From assembly GCF_016920785.2 (NCBI RefSeq), contig NW_024609835.1, forward strand, positions 20,317,108 to 20,381,107: a stretch of DNA of 64,000 nt. The letters are read 5' to 3'. Numbering within the stretch: the stretch's first letter is position 1; each line of letters begins with the position of its first letter. This document shows positions 49,613 through 60,547 of the stretch, in pieces. This stretch comes from Ixodes scapularis (Eukaryota > Arthropoda > Arachnida > Ixodida > Ixodidae). The position numbers and the translations under genes are program-made. The notes below the pieces were generated by a model that did not search any database, was not told where the DNA came from, and saw only the letters and a list, made by a program, of their open reading frames with translations.

Positions 49613-49656
49613 AAAACAACAAAAACACTGAAAGTGTTTTCAGTGTTTTTGTTAGA
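49613..49656. repeat. Short hairpin (16-base perfect arms)
   Basis: AACAAAAACACTGAAA is followed by GTG and its exact inverse. It lies just ahead of the LINE fragment. Two copies of AACTTGACCTAAG then occur at about 49671 and 49711, the second being in the LINE frame. Confidence 0.7.
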
Positions 49657-49679
49657 TTAGATATAATTCAACTTGACCT

Positions 49680-50935
49680 AAGCAATTAGGATTATATCAT
49701 GAAAGATGGAATCCAACTTGACCTAAGAAATGCGTTCGATACGCTCGACATGAACTTCCTGCTTGAGAACCTCACACACGCAGGCGTACACGGTGCCCTA
49801 CTCACCCGGATATCGAGCTTTCTGCGGAATCGCAGCCAACAAGTTGTGTACTACGGGGCACGCTCTACAGAGAGGGTCATTTCATCAGGAGTGCCACAAG
49901 GCTAAGTTCTCGTTCCGACGCTCTTTCTCGTATACGTGAACGGCACGCCACGCAACGACACGTGTATCCTACAGCAATACGCAGACGGCACATCGATCGC
50001 GACGACAATTTCGTCCCAGTCTGACGCACGTCACTTGCAAAACTATCTTGAAGATATAGACAGATCTCGAGAGAACTCATAAGACTGAGCACACCCAAAA
50101 GTTTCGTGATACGTTTCTCAAACTGCAAAAAAAAAAAAGCCCTCTATATGCTTTAGAAGGCACTCCATTACCCGCATCAGACCACCTGTCCATCTTGGGT
50201 GTCACGTTTTCCCAAATCTTGGACTTTTCCGCACATATTGCCGGTGTTATCGCGAAGTTCCGCAGGACGCTTGGCTTCGTCACCTGCGTCACAAGGCCAG
50301 ATGGGCCGGCTGTCCTGGAGGCACTATATACATCCTTAGTCCTACCTGCGTTGGAATACTACTCTTCAGTTTGGTCTCCCCCTCAACAACACCTAATCGA
50401 GAGACTGGAGAGTGTGCAGCGCCGCGCAACCCGCAAAATCTGCGCCTGGTCCCCTGGCACGAGCGTCGTGCCGCATCACACACGGCTCAGAACCCTTGGC
50501 TGGCGGCCCCTGGATAAGAGACGAAGGATTTCTCAAGTCCGCGTGCCGTGCCGATTGCTGGACGGATCTCTTTTGGGGACTCGCCTATCGGCCGCCGTAC
50601 GCCTCGGTAGAAGATCATGTTAGCCCGAAATTCTTCGAGGCAGGACTGTTCGTCACAGCAAATCCCTGCTGCCTGCCGCCATTAGAGACTTTTTGACCAT
50701 CCCATTAGCATCTCGTAGCGCTCTGCCCACATCACACGATGAATTCCGGGAACTTAATTTGCAAGGTATTTGCGAGACGAATGCCTTCGCCGTCTGCTGC
50801 CATCATCATGACCACCACTCCCTCACCCCTTCTTCCTCTTGAATCATAATCATCACCATCGCCACCTTCATCAACAACATCATCATCATCATCACCACCT
50901 CCATCATCCCTGCCATCATAATTTTAAGGCTTCTA
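49680..50935 (+). mobile_element. 5'-truncated LINE with reverse transcriptase remnant
   Basis: The frame starts inside motif A (IQLDLRNAFDTLDMNFL) and runs through FLRNRSQQVVYYG and SSGVPQG (motif B). A TAA at 49903-49905 then replaces the conserved serine. The same frame continues with VLVPTLFLVYVNGTP and QYADGTSI, where the catalytic YADD reads YADG. After frameshifts come LGVTFSQILDFSAHI, RTLGFVTC, LEYYSSVWSP, LESVQRRATRKI, LGWRPLDKRRRISQV and KSLLPAAIRDFLTIP, then CAT repeats at 50862-50925. The element lacks an endonuclease, has a mutated active site and cannot be active. Confidence 0.9.
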
Positions 50936-51521
50936 AAACTGGGGCAGTACTATAACTCCCAACGCACACGGCGGCAGGCTGGCAGACGCACACGCTTAAA
51001 GAGACAATGAAGGCAATTTCGGATATTTTTTGGGCGATTGAACTGGGTTCCCGGCACGCCTCAGGCCACGTTGCCCAAATTTTAACCAAAACCGGCGCTT
51101 GTGTTCCGCGCCAATCAATTAAACAGCCACGGTAATAATCGTGCCAGGATCGATCGAGGCGACGCCCCGAGCGTTGCGGTAGAAACCAGCAGAAGCGGAG
51201 GTCACGTGACCCTGCGGGGCCTGGAAGCTTGACGTAACAAGAGACGTGTCAGCGATTGGTCGAAACGAGACACGTGCCCTCGGTCATGCTTTGGTTCGTG
51301 GTTTTTATGAACACTGTTCTAATTACACTTGAATAACCTTGAAAACTATAAATCGAACCGAAAATGATAACTAAACCGTAAATAAAACACCATAATTATT
51401 TTTCTCTTTGCTACACTGCACGCGAAACGGGCAACGAGAACCTATGGGCAAACAAAATATATAAAATAAAGAACACAGCGCGGAGCACGCGGGAATTTTT
51501 TGGTTCTGGTTTCAGATGTCA

Positions 51522-51550
51522 GTGCCGTGTTTACTTTATTAACACGGCAC
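51522..51550. repeat. Perfect 10-base hairpin upstream of the THAP start
   Basis: GTGCCGTGTT, a 9-base loop, then AACACGGCAC. It ends 26 bases before the ATG at 51577. It may be an internal inverted repeat of the element or a 5' UTR stem. Confidence 0.6.
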
Positions 51551-51576
51551 TCGAGGGATACTGCAAAGCGGTAGTC

Positions 51577-51786
51577 ATGTCAAATTTGTGCGCTGTTGAA
51601 GGATGTTCAAACGGTCGACTGAAGACCCGTGATCGTTCGGGCGACGCTAGTTTTCACCTACTCCCAAGCGATGAAGCATTGCGAAGTCTCTGGTTGAACA
51701 GCGTTGTCTTGCGCAGAGGTCTCGGCGATGGCGTCAGAATTTGTTCGCTACATTTTCGGTCAGGAGACGTTGAACAGAACCTTCAG
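51577..51786 (+). CDS. THAP zinc-finger exon (first coding exon)
   Basis: The 70 codons read MSNLCAVEGCSNG to GDVEQNLQ. The C2CH ligands of a THAP domain are present: C5, C10, then C56 and H59 in CSLHF. The conserved W39 and the FHLLP proline are also seen. THAP domains bind specific DNA and occur in P-element transposases, in proteins derived from them, and in host regulators. The exon ends at CAG/GTTAGT, a strong 5' splice site, before the usual C-terminal AVPTIF-like box, which would lie in the next exon. Open reading continues 24 codons past the donor to a stop, with no THAP similarity. I cannot identify a second exon in the window. Confidence 0.75.
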
Positions 51787-52013
51787 GTTAGTCGGAGTCT
51801 GGGCGAAGGTGTGAGGCGAATTACTCTGGGTCGGCGGCAAATCTGGGCGTCCTTGTAAAGAGGAATTCCATAGTTCCGTGTCCTTAGGAGCATCTCCCGC
51901 TCTGTTGGTGTCAGGTCACTGAACGGGAGCCCGAATTCGCTCGCGAGAGCGGCATTGCCGTCCATGTTGGTCCGACGAAACGACCGCGCCACCGCGCTGC
52001 TATAGCCCACCAC
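51783..52013 (-). other. Minus-strand open frame of unknown meaning
   Basis: A 60-76 codon frame starts at ATG in a CCAACATGG context (about 51965) with the sequence MDGNAALASEFGLPFSDLTP, followed by TEREMLLRTRNYGIPLY. It looks more protein-like than most frames here, with an amphipathic helix-like segment, and overlaps the THAP intron. I do not recognise a family. It could be part of a repeat unit. Confidence 0.25.
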
Positions 52014-52273
52014 GGTAACCAGAGTCTCGACGCCCTAAATGCTACTGGTACCGACAATTCACATGTGACGTCACTCCCTACGTCACCTCCGTTTTTGGAG
52101 GCCCAAAAACGAGAAACGCAGATAGTTCTGTTTCTGTTTCTTCAGTTCTTTGGTAGCTACAGAAATACGCGTCACAAATGTCTATAAAAAATTGGGCAGT
52201 ATGCCAGGATTCCAAGAAGCCTAAAAACACCATTTAAAAAAATTTCATAAAATCGCCTTCATTGTCCCTTTAA

Positions 52274-52370
52274 GGGTTTTTACCTATTTGCTTTGCCTGG
52301 CACACCGCCGTGTGCGCACCAATTTAAGTGCAAATAAATCACTCACTCACTCACTTAATCACTTAGGGCT
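52274..52370 (+). repeat. Probable LINE 3' tail
   Basis: GTGCAAATAAATCACTCACTCACTCACTT contains an AATAAA signal followed by a CTCA-repeat tail, typical of LINE 3' ends. It may be the displaced end of the LINE at 49680, split by the TTAA-flanked unit, but the link is not proven. Confidence 0.4.
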
Positions 52371-52419
52371 TGTTTTTTTATGAGCATTCCCGAGGTTTTT
52401 GGTAGGCACAGTTAATAGG

Positions 52420-52550
52420 GAGTTTCAACAAGTCGTTCCACTACCTCCAATAACGATAGCCGATAACGATACGATGCATGCGCAAGGGCGTCGGAGGAAT
52501 TTCGTGTATCGTTATCGAAAGTAGGGGAATGATCTATAGGAAAACTGCGC
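52420..52550. repeat. Imperfect inverted repeat with CGATAACGATA core
   Basis: TCGTTCCACTACCTCCAATAACGATA and the inverse of TATCGTTATCGAAAGTAGGG form a weak stem. The left flank TAGGGAGTTTCAACA resembles TAGGGAGTTTAAACA near 25718-25733. It is probably a short degenerate element. Confidence 0.4.
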
Positions 52551-55500
52551 AACGTCATTAGATGCGTCTTGTGTTTACAATTTTCGTGTGCCTTCACACG
52601 TAGCCCAAATTGGAATACAGAAAATTCCCTGGAAAAGCGAAGATTCTCTAAATATTAAGATTTCGGCGATAATAAAAACAAGCTCGGACAAAAATAAAGA
52701 AAAACTAATAAAATGTATACGAGTTCGCACAGAATTAACTTTCGAAAACTTCGAACCCAACTTTGTGTAACACGACCCCGGCAACTGACTTGCTTCAGAT
52801 GACAAAACAAAGCCAAATTTTAGGCAGAACACATTTTAGCAACCCCTTTTTGCAATAAGGAAAAAATACAATTTAGTTGAGAGGTCCCAAAAGCTACATT
52901 TCTAAATCCTTAATTCATTAATCCTTAACGGCTTCGATAATACTTCCTAAACCGTCACCGCGGCAGTCTACTCGGGAGCATAAAGAAAGGACATTGTCCC
53001 GCGAATATGCATATGTCTGAAATTGCCTAATGTAGTGCAATTTCGACTTTGTTCTCCGTTTGTTTTCGCTTTAGCTATTCAAGAAATACAGATTTGTGTT
53101 CGTCGAGCAACTACCGAAATTGACTGCCTTCTGGGTCTCGCAATGTTTGCACCTGGAGTCGCTTAGTCCAATCTCGCTCGATGTCGACACGGAGAGTTAG
53201 TTCGCTCCTCTCGGCTCTTTCCTCCAATGTCTCGAAGGAAGCTCGGCCTTTTTATCTCGCCACCGCGCTTCGACGCCGAGTCGGTTCCTCCGCGCGAGTT
53301 GTATTAATAGCGGAGCCCGGCGTAATTAGCATAATTAAGCCCGGGCCTCAGGTGGATCCCGGGCCGAACGCGCACACCTTTGTGCCTAAGCGTTCGAGGC
53401 ATGCGCGCGGGCCTTGCTCAGATGACGTCTTTGATTATGCCGCGTGGCGAGAAACGATATAGAGAAAGAAAGAAACGGGGGCCGGAGACGGTCTTCTTCT
53501 GTCTCGTTCGCTAATGATCCCTAATCAGATCCCAGTGCTTTCTAGGCAAGAACTTTTCAACTGCACCAGGTTTCGAAATTTTTTTTATTGAGATTTTCGC
53601 ACAGTTTTCAAGTATATACTCGAGAAAGGGAAGGTGAGGAAGAGGGAAGGGGGAGGGGAATCCATTTTTTTTATTCGCTTTTAAAAGTGCTTCATTTTGA
53701 TAGCGAAAGACCAACGATAAAAGTTTGTTGACTAAACTGTGATTAAGATGACGGGCGAGCAAAATTACGACGCAATCGTCGTTCTTTAGTGTTACGGATA
53801 TCCCTAGGACAAGTGCACGCAATTTATTTTATAAGTGGCGCTTCAGAGTTTGTGTACCGCGGGCACTTCAGCGCTCCCTAGCGTTGCCGCAGTCAGAACA
53901 CAACTCCTCCCAGAGTGGTGAGCATTCACATTTTCTAATATGGGGGAAAATGGTGTCACTCGTAGGGGCATCTCCGCCCATTAATCACCGAAAGAGTAAT
54001 AGTCGCGAACTCTAGCCAAAATGAAAAGATGTATCTGCTAGATTTAGGGCAGAAAGCGGTGGCAATCTAGCTAATCGCGCTGAGTAGCTCACTAGCGGTG
54101 CTTCTGCTTTCCTCACTATGGGTAGTGCACGCGCTACCCACGTGGTTATGTTGAAACTTTTATAGTGCATATAAGCTTGGCATTGCATGTGCTTGCAACA
54201 GCAGAGAGAAGTTAAGCATCCTCACTCTGGGTTGTAAAAACGTTCCACCAGGAGGCGATACTTAAACTTTTCGCCGCTAAGCAGACAGTGCGGTGGGAGC
54301 TACACTTTCGCCGGGTCAATCACCTGCCTGATTTCATGGTTTCTCCCTGCCCTCTCTCTTAGCGGGGGGATGGGTGGGAGCGTGGTTGAGTGGTGAATTT
54401 TAGACGTATGACTGGACTGACAAGCGTGTGAATTCCGGCGCACTGTCGGTTCAAGGTTGAACGGAGCATAGGGGCTGACTACTGACATTTTTGAGAGCAG
54501 CCTCATGAGATACGCAGATTGTAGCGCGAATTTGTTTATATCAACTGTCGCGGCAAATGTTATTTTTGTGTTGAATCCGATTTTGTGGATCTCCCGAGAA
54601 ATCCGTACCAAATACCCGAAAACAAAAAGGCGAATTGTTCACGTCAGCAATTGCATCCAACGAGAACGGAAGTTGCAATTGGAAATCGGATCCAGTTTTC
54701 TGGGAACCCCTTGAACATAATTTGCGAGAGTGTGCCGTGTCATGTATCCACATTCTTCAATTGCGCACACGTATTTTACTTTTCGACACTTTTCAATCTT
54801 GCTTAAAGTGGCCAAAAAATGTAAATTGAGGACATAACTAAACTTCATTAAGCGCAAACATTTCTAGGAAGAACCAAATACATCACAAAACTAGTCGTGA
54901 TATCTTTGTATATAGCTAGCATACACCAGACTAACATATTTTGACTGCATTTAAAATACAAATATGAAGTAAATATTGAGTTTCTGAAAGCTAAAACCAA
55001 GTTGTCGCCTACACAGTACGCTTTGCTAATTTTTTAAAGACGATTCCAAGTAAGGGGGGAGGAGGAAAAGTTGTTACAAGTAAGAATCAATAGGGCGTTG
55101 CGTTCTTACCTATAAAAATTAAACTAATACGCGAAGATCCGTGTCATCTTCTAGCAACAGGCAAATACATTAACTTGCCCTGTATCCCGAAATGAATTTC
55201 TCCGAAATGCGGAACCGGCCAGAGCAATTACGATCTAGAATCCATCGTCTACTTTACCCGTAACAAAAATTGTAGGTAACGTGGGAACTATTCTTGAGCC
55301 AGGTGCAATTAAAGTCCACGGAATGCTGCAGGCCCCAAGTGACACGAAATCGTAAAACAAATCACCGAGAATGCGCATAGGTACCAACGTATGATGGTAC
55401 GAAGTGAAATGCATTTTGAATGTGCAATCACTATTCTCGCACGTGAATTGTGGACGGTAGGTGCATATGGTATGTGTATTAAACTTTTAGTAATTTTAAA

Positions 55501-57133
55501 TGTCGGAAAAACGCAGAAAGAAAAAAAAATACTCAGGAATACCGTTCTATGCTTAAGTTATTTAGTAAGTTTTGAATAAAGTCGTTTTTTTTTCTACAAT
55601 TTTCTTTAAAAAGTAACGAGCTCACATGGCTTACTTGATCAGGCTTCTAGATTTTTTTTTGTACGGGTTAAATGACTATCAGATATGCTTAAAAGGAGGG
55701 AGATGAAAATAATAATGCCCGTTTTGAACGTGACCCGTTTTGTTTATATTTTTTATTCAAACAACAATAAAAATGTTTTATCAGAGGTCTTTTTCTCCTA
55801 CTGACGTTTTTCAATGTTGAGGTTCTCATAGCCGTTAGTGTAATATCGTATAAATGCATCAGCAAGCGTTTTTCGGATATGACCAGAAAGAAATATCGAA
55901 CCTATGTTAAAGTGACTTTTTTGCGAAGAACACCTTTTCATGTAGACTGGGCCAAATGAACAACAATGAGGCGCTCTGGCTTTTATTTACAAATTTTAGA
56001 ACCACTATTGCACACAGAGCTTTATGCTTATTTAGCGAAGCGTCATCTTTCTTGTAAGAGCAAAAATATAAAATAGAGATGTAAAAAGTCTGTTTAGACC
56101 CTTGAATCGTCATATTTGTAAACGCACGGCATGCTTTTTATTTAAAAGAAAAAATATTCCCATGCTCTTTCCTCGAAATATCAAGATGATGAAGTCGTGA
56201 CAACTCCGAGAGAAGCAACCGATTGTAGAAGTGCGCGTCTTGTCTATCGCCAAGTACGTACTAAATCCAGAAACAGCTAAAACATTTGTTCAAAGACATC
56301 GTCCTGTATTTTCAGAAGGATTATAAAACTACATTGGAAATGCGGCACCTTTTTTTTTTTTTGTTCTAGCGGATGCAGCAAACACGGCATTAATTAGGCT
56401 TAGCATCTATTGACTCGCGATGAAAGCGTCACTAAGAAACAAATCCTCAGAAACTGAACAGGAGAAGAAGTCATCGCTGTATACGAATGCGCGGAAAATC
56501 CCAAAGATTCAATCTACGAAACGCATATCCAAAACGAGCCATAACAGATGAATGAATGTCAGGACGAGCGGAAACGAGTTGCGCTTCATAAAGAAAGCCA
56601 TACACTTCGGTATTTTCCGCACGGAAGCCATAAATATACTTTAGACGAAACCATATTCCCGATTTCCTTCGCTAAATGCCCGCAGGGAGCTCATTTTCAA
56701 GAAACAGCGTGAAATAATCTTCGCATATTTCCTTTCCTATCTGATGTTCTGCTTTTCTTTCTTTTACTTCTTGGTAGGAATGTGCCAGATTTTCTCGCGC
56801 TAAGTTTGAAATTTCTCGCAACAAAAAAATGACTTTCTTTAACATTTCTGGATAAAAAAGTAACACACCTTTTATTTGTTTTATTTTTGCAGTGAGTAAA
56901 CTAACAAACCAATGCGAGTTTCTGTTTCAGAGTCTACGCGATTCAACGTGGAAGTATGGGGTAGAGGTAGCAGACAGGAAACATAAACAAGCATTGGAGC
57001 TTTCTTCAAGTCCCGGGATTAGCACTCTCTTCAATGCGCCACATTGATACACCTTAGCACGCAGCATTCCTAAACAGAGCGACCCAGCGAGGGGAGGGTA
57101 GGCCCGCTGTTTCCCAATGAGGCATCACCGTAA

Positions 57134-57136
<3 letters not shown>
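52551..57136. other. Non-coding DNA, no gene recognised
   Basis: 53160-53470 is CpG-rich, and on the minus strand a GATAAAAAGGCCGAG TATA-like box lies at 53244-53258. This could be a promoter or solo LTR, but its borders are not visible. 53900-55100 and 55700-56900 are AT-rich with short frames. I see no domain or RNA. Confidence 0.4.
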
Positions 57137-57182
<46 letters not shown>

Positions 57183-57306
57183 TAAGGCAGAGTAGCTTGA
57201 AAACAATGGACCGGGAAAATGTAATAAGTCAGAGATCCGTACTTGCGGAGTTGCTATGCTAGGAGTTTATTGCATGTATTTGTACATATATATATATATA
57301 TATATA
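57137..57306. repeat. Two (TA)n tracts
   Basis: TA repeats at 57137-57180 and 57285-57306 flank about 100 bases of unique sequence. Confidence 0.9.
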
Positions 57307-58135
57307 GACATAGAGAACAAATTACTCATAGATCATGATTAAATTTAAGGTTCCTTTCAAACTTCTTGCAGCGACAATTATATTTTTTATTTGTATTTTG
57401 GCGTATAATCAGTGCCTGTCTTGATAATTTCTACGGACACTTACAAACATGCTTGGATGCACGATGCACATACAATGCAGACCAATTATTTGTCTTTTGT
57501 AATCATATCAACCAATTAACAGTCCTGGCACTTACGCAACTCGTTAGGTGAAACACTGAGACAGCTGAGCTATGACGTAGGAGCCGCTAAGAAGTTGTTT
57601 CGGCGCCAATGGTCTTAAGGCACGGCGTAGGTGCAAGAGCTCACCATAAAGTCCACATTTGCTTTTCGTATGAAACCGAGTAACACACCGGACGGAAATT
57701 CCGTAATGTTTTGTAACCAATGGGGGTGTATCAAGTAGAGTACGTCGTAAACCTGTTAAACAAATTGAATTGGACGCAAATTAGGACTGCCTTCAGGTAA
57801 TTGAAGAACACTTCGAAAATCGCGAACACATGTTTGGAATCCAGAGAACGACGAAACTGCATGTGTATGCGTCAACCAAGTTTCAAGAGTGCAACTCCAC
57901 CTAATTTCACGCCCGTGATTTCGCCGGCTTAACACCCAGCTTTACTGACTCTTGTGATTGTCCCTTGTGTCGCGCAAAAAAACTTCTAGACTGAACCATG
58001 AACCAACAAGGCCAACAACAAGTTTTAATTTACTGGCTCAATGTAGCGAGAACCTTCTGGCATAATGAGCGAAAACGCTTTGTTTTTATTGTTTCCATTA
58101 TTAGGAATCTAATGTTTATGTTTCTACGCCCCCTT
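57307..58135. other. Unassigned DNA
   Basis: I see no gene or element here. Confidence 0.4.
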
Positions 58136-58138
58136 GAT

Positions 58139-58312
58139 GGTGTCACGTGACGTGATGACATCACGTGAAACACGGTGTCACCTGACATCATGAGGCCGCG
58201 TGGCGTCAGTGTGCAACGTGACTTGGCATGTCAATGTCACGTCATGGTGTCAGCTGACGCCAGGTAATAGGTGACGTGAAGCACGGCGTGACATCCGCCG
58301 CGTGACGTCAAT
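58139..58312. repeat. Degenerate CACGTGA/TGACGTCA-rich block
   Basis: Interleaved TCACGTGA, TGACGTGA, ATGACATCA and one TGACGTCA occur at short, irregular spacing. The vocabulary is the same as the array at 62566-63766, so this may be a decayed relative or an independent CRE/E-box cluster. Confidence 0.5.
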
Positions 58313-59276
58313 ATGGAATCTTTTGGCGGAGTGCCGATATGGATTTGGCCGGTGTCGATATGTTGCGCGGTCGACGGCGCGAAACCCGCGAAGTGTCAAT
58401 CTAACTGCTATCGAAGTAAAACAATAAAAAGTATTTCCTACTATGCTGTACTGTCTTCCAAAGTAACAAACAAGACAAACGCCTTTTAGCCACGAATACC
58501 GCACGTCCGTATGGGCATGTGCGCTATCACTCGCCCATGTCATTGGACGATTTGATTAAAGAAACTCAATGTATTTTTGTTTTTAGTCCATCGCGAGGCA
58601 ACTCGCCTGGAGAACGTTCAAAAGAAGATTATATTTAGAATGGATTATCCACAAAACCAACGAAGGATATCGCATGCGGGCGCTGAAAGTGGATGGAGCA
58701 TGTACCTGTCTGCTCGCCACTGGAAGTGCGTACAAACAGCATCAGGGAGCTGCATTACATTAGAGATATGTGAAACTTTCACTTACAAACCCCCCCTCCC
58801 CTCCCCCCCAAATCCGCTGTAATGGACATCCGAAGATTTCATTGCGTCAGAACGGGCCTCCATAATACCAGCGGCTTTTGTTATTAGAAACGAAAAGAAC
58901 ACTGCCTTCACTCGGGAACTCACGTCGCCCGCATAAAACAGAATTAGGCGGCGGCGTGGCGATCTTTTCCCACCCACCCCGAAGCGTATGGCCTCGCGTA
59001 AATCTGTCATCCTAGCCAGGGGCCATCCAGGGATGCCGACGTCACATCCCCCATAGAGCCACGGCGCTGGACGTGACCGGAAAGGCTGGAATGGCTTCAA
59101 ATGCTACGAGTAGAAAAAGAAGGAGAGAGAACGAGATTGGCATGAAGGAGAGAGAAATGGATGCATGAATGGAAGGGACCGAAGTGGGGCCACAATGGCT
59201 ATTTAGCGAATGAAGTAATCAGCATCGCGTGACGTGACGCGATGAGGGAACCACTTTCGCCATACCAACCATGTGG
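58313..59276. other. Non-coding DNA, no gene recognised
   Basis: This holds a C-rich run at 58789-58810 and a GC-rich segment at 58930-59100 with a 105-codon minus-strand frame that shows no domain. Confidence 0.4.
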
Positions 59277-59680
59277 GCCCGTTTGCTCGAAGCGCTAACC
59301 GCGGCTAAAGTTAGCCGCAGTACTTAGGAGAGGGATTTTGAAATCACGTGACTGGACTCGATAGGGATGCGGGGAAACATGGCGGTGCCTCGGTCAGTGA
59401 GCGCCGCTCGCTTTAAAACTAATATGTCGTTGTAGCTGCAATATCGGGCACGTTAGTCAGCAACGAATCGTAGAGGAGGCTTTTGCTTTGCCTTACCTCA
59501 CTTAAATTGCAGAGCATGAGCAATGACCTCGCCGCATTTTTTATATAGTCTCTCGATTCTGGTCATTCCTAAGCCAAAATGAACGCGATAATTGTCGGCA
59601 TGGCGACGTTTTTGGACAGTGAATTGCCTTGTCTCAATCGGCCGGGTATTGATAGCACACGAAAGCAGGCAGCGTCCCAA

Positions 59681-60128
59681 TAGACCTTTTTCTAAACTTC
59701 CCAAGCACCGAGGTACATGCTACAAGTGTAGTTACTCGCGCTGCACGTGCTAGCGTCTGCAGTAGTAATTGTTCTAAAGCAAAAAGTCCAAAACAAATTT
59801 TGCTTTGCAGGCGCGTTCGTCAAAGCCTTATGATTATTTACTTCGAATCTTTTATAAGAGGAAGGCCAGCGCGCGCGGACCGTAGAATTAAGGCCGGTTC
59901 TCACATGCAGCGAAGCGCTGATGTAGCGCTCCTCACTTGCCGTCAGCTACTTATCGTCTGCCATGAGCAACAGTTTTGACGGTGCGATACAAAGCTGGTG
60001 AACACTCCCATCAGCACGCGCGTAGCGCGAGGTAAGCGCTATGCTTGTAGCGCTCCGCTGCATGTGGGAACAGGCCTTTACACTTCCAGCGTTCTCATCG
60101 ATGCTTAAGTGATTTAGAAAAAGGTCTA
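59681..60128. mobile_element. MITE copy 2 at the palindrome centre
   Basis: The ends TAGACCTTTTTCTAAA and their inverse match the family of 44878-45137, as do GCTGCACGTGCTAGCGTC, GCAGTAGTAA and TTCTAAAGCA inside. It is longer than copy 1 because of the insertion at 59891-60077. Confidence 0.75.
59888..60080. mobile_element. Harbinger-like MITE with TTA duplication
   Basis: AGGCCGGTTCTCACATGCAG at 59891 and the inverse of AGGCCTGTTCCCACATGCAG ending at 60077 are terminal inverted repeats. TTA stands on both sides (59888-59890 and 60078-60080), the 3-base target typical of PIF/Harbinger elements. The inner ends share AGCGCT. It is 187 bp with no coding capacity. Confidence 0.75.
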
Positions 60129-60547
60129 TTGGGACGCTGTCTGCTCTTGTGTGCTATCAATACCCGGCCGATTGAGTCAAGGCAATCCGTTTTCCAAAGA
60201 CGTTGCCATGCCGACAAATATCGCGTTCATTTAGGCTTCAGAATGGCCAGAATCGAAAGACTATCTAAAAAATGACTATCTAACAAAATGCGGCGAGGTC
60301 ATTGCTTATGCTTTGCGATTTAAATGAGGTAAGGCAAAGCAAAAGCCTCCTGTACCATTCATTGCTGACTAACGCGCCCAATATTGCCGCTACAGCGACA
60401 TATTAGTTCCAAAGCGAGCGGCGCTCACTCACCGGGGCACCGCCATGTTTCCCCGCATCCCCACCGAGCCAGTCACGTGATTTCAAAATCTCTGTCCTAG
60501 GTACTGCGGCTAACTTTAGCCGCGGTTAGCGCTTCGAGCAAACGGGC

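Larger units (their letters stand above)
50996..52273. mobile_element. TTAA-flanked inverted-repeat unit containing a THAP exon
   Basis: AGAGACAATGAAGGCAATTT at 51000-51019 is inverted at 52250-52269 with 2 mismatches, and TTAA lies immediately outside each end (50996-50999 and 52270-52273). The 1.27 kb interior holds the THAP exon on the plus strand and a 60-codon minus-strand frame (MDGNAALASEF...). TTAA duplication is typical of piggyBac-type insertion, whereas a THAP domain is typical of P-element transposases, so the two signals conflict. Alternatively, two separate MITE copies may flank a host gene exon. Just outside, CGCACACGGCGG and its inverse lie 20-40 bases farther on each side. 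Confidence 0.5.
59277..60547. mobile_element. 1.27 kb palindromic element with nested insertions
   Basis: The arms 59277-59680 and 60129-60547 are complementary over about 400 bases. Both begin GCCCGTTTGCTCGAAGCGC and share the GCGGCTAAAGTTAGCCGC stem, AAATCACGTGACTGG, ATGCGGGGAAACATGGCGG, GCAAAGCAAAAGCCTCC-type and CCGGCCGATTGA blocks. The centre is occupied by a MITE (59681-60128), which contains a further MITE (59891-60077). There is no transposase. Mismatches and small gaps in the arms show age. Confidence 0.85.
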
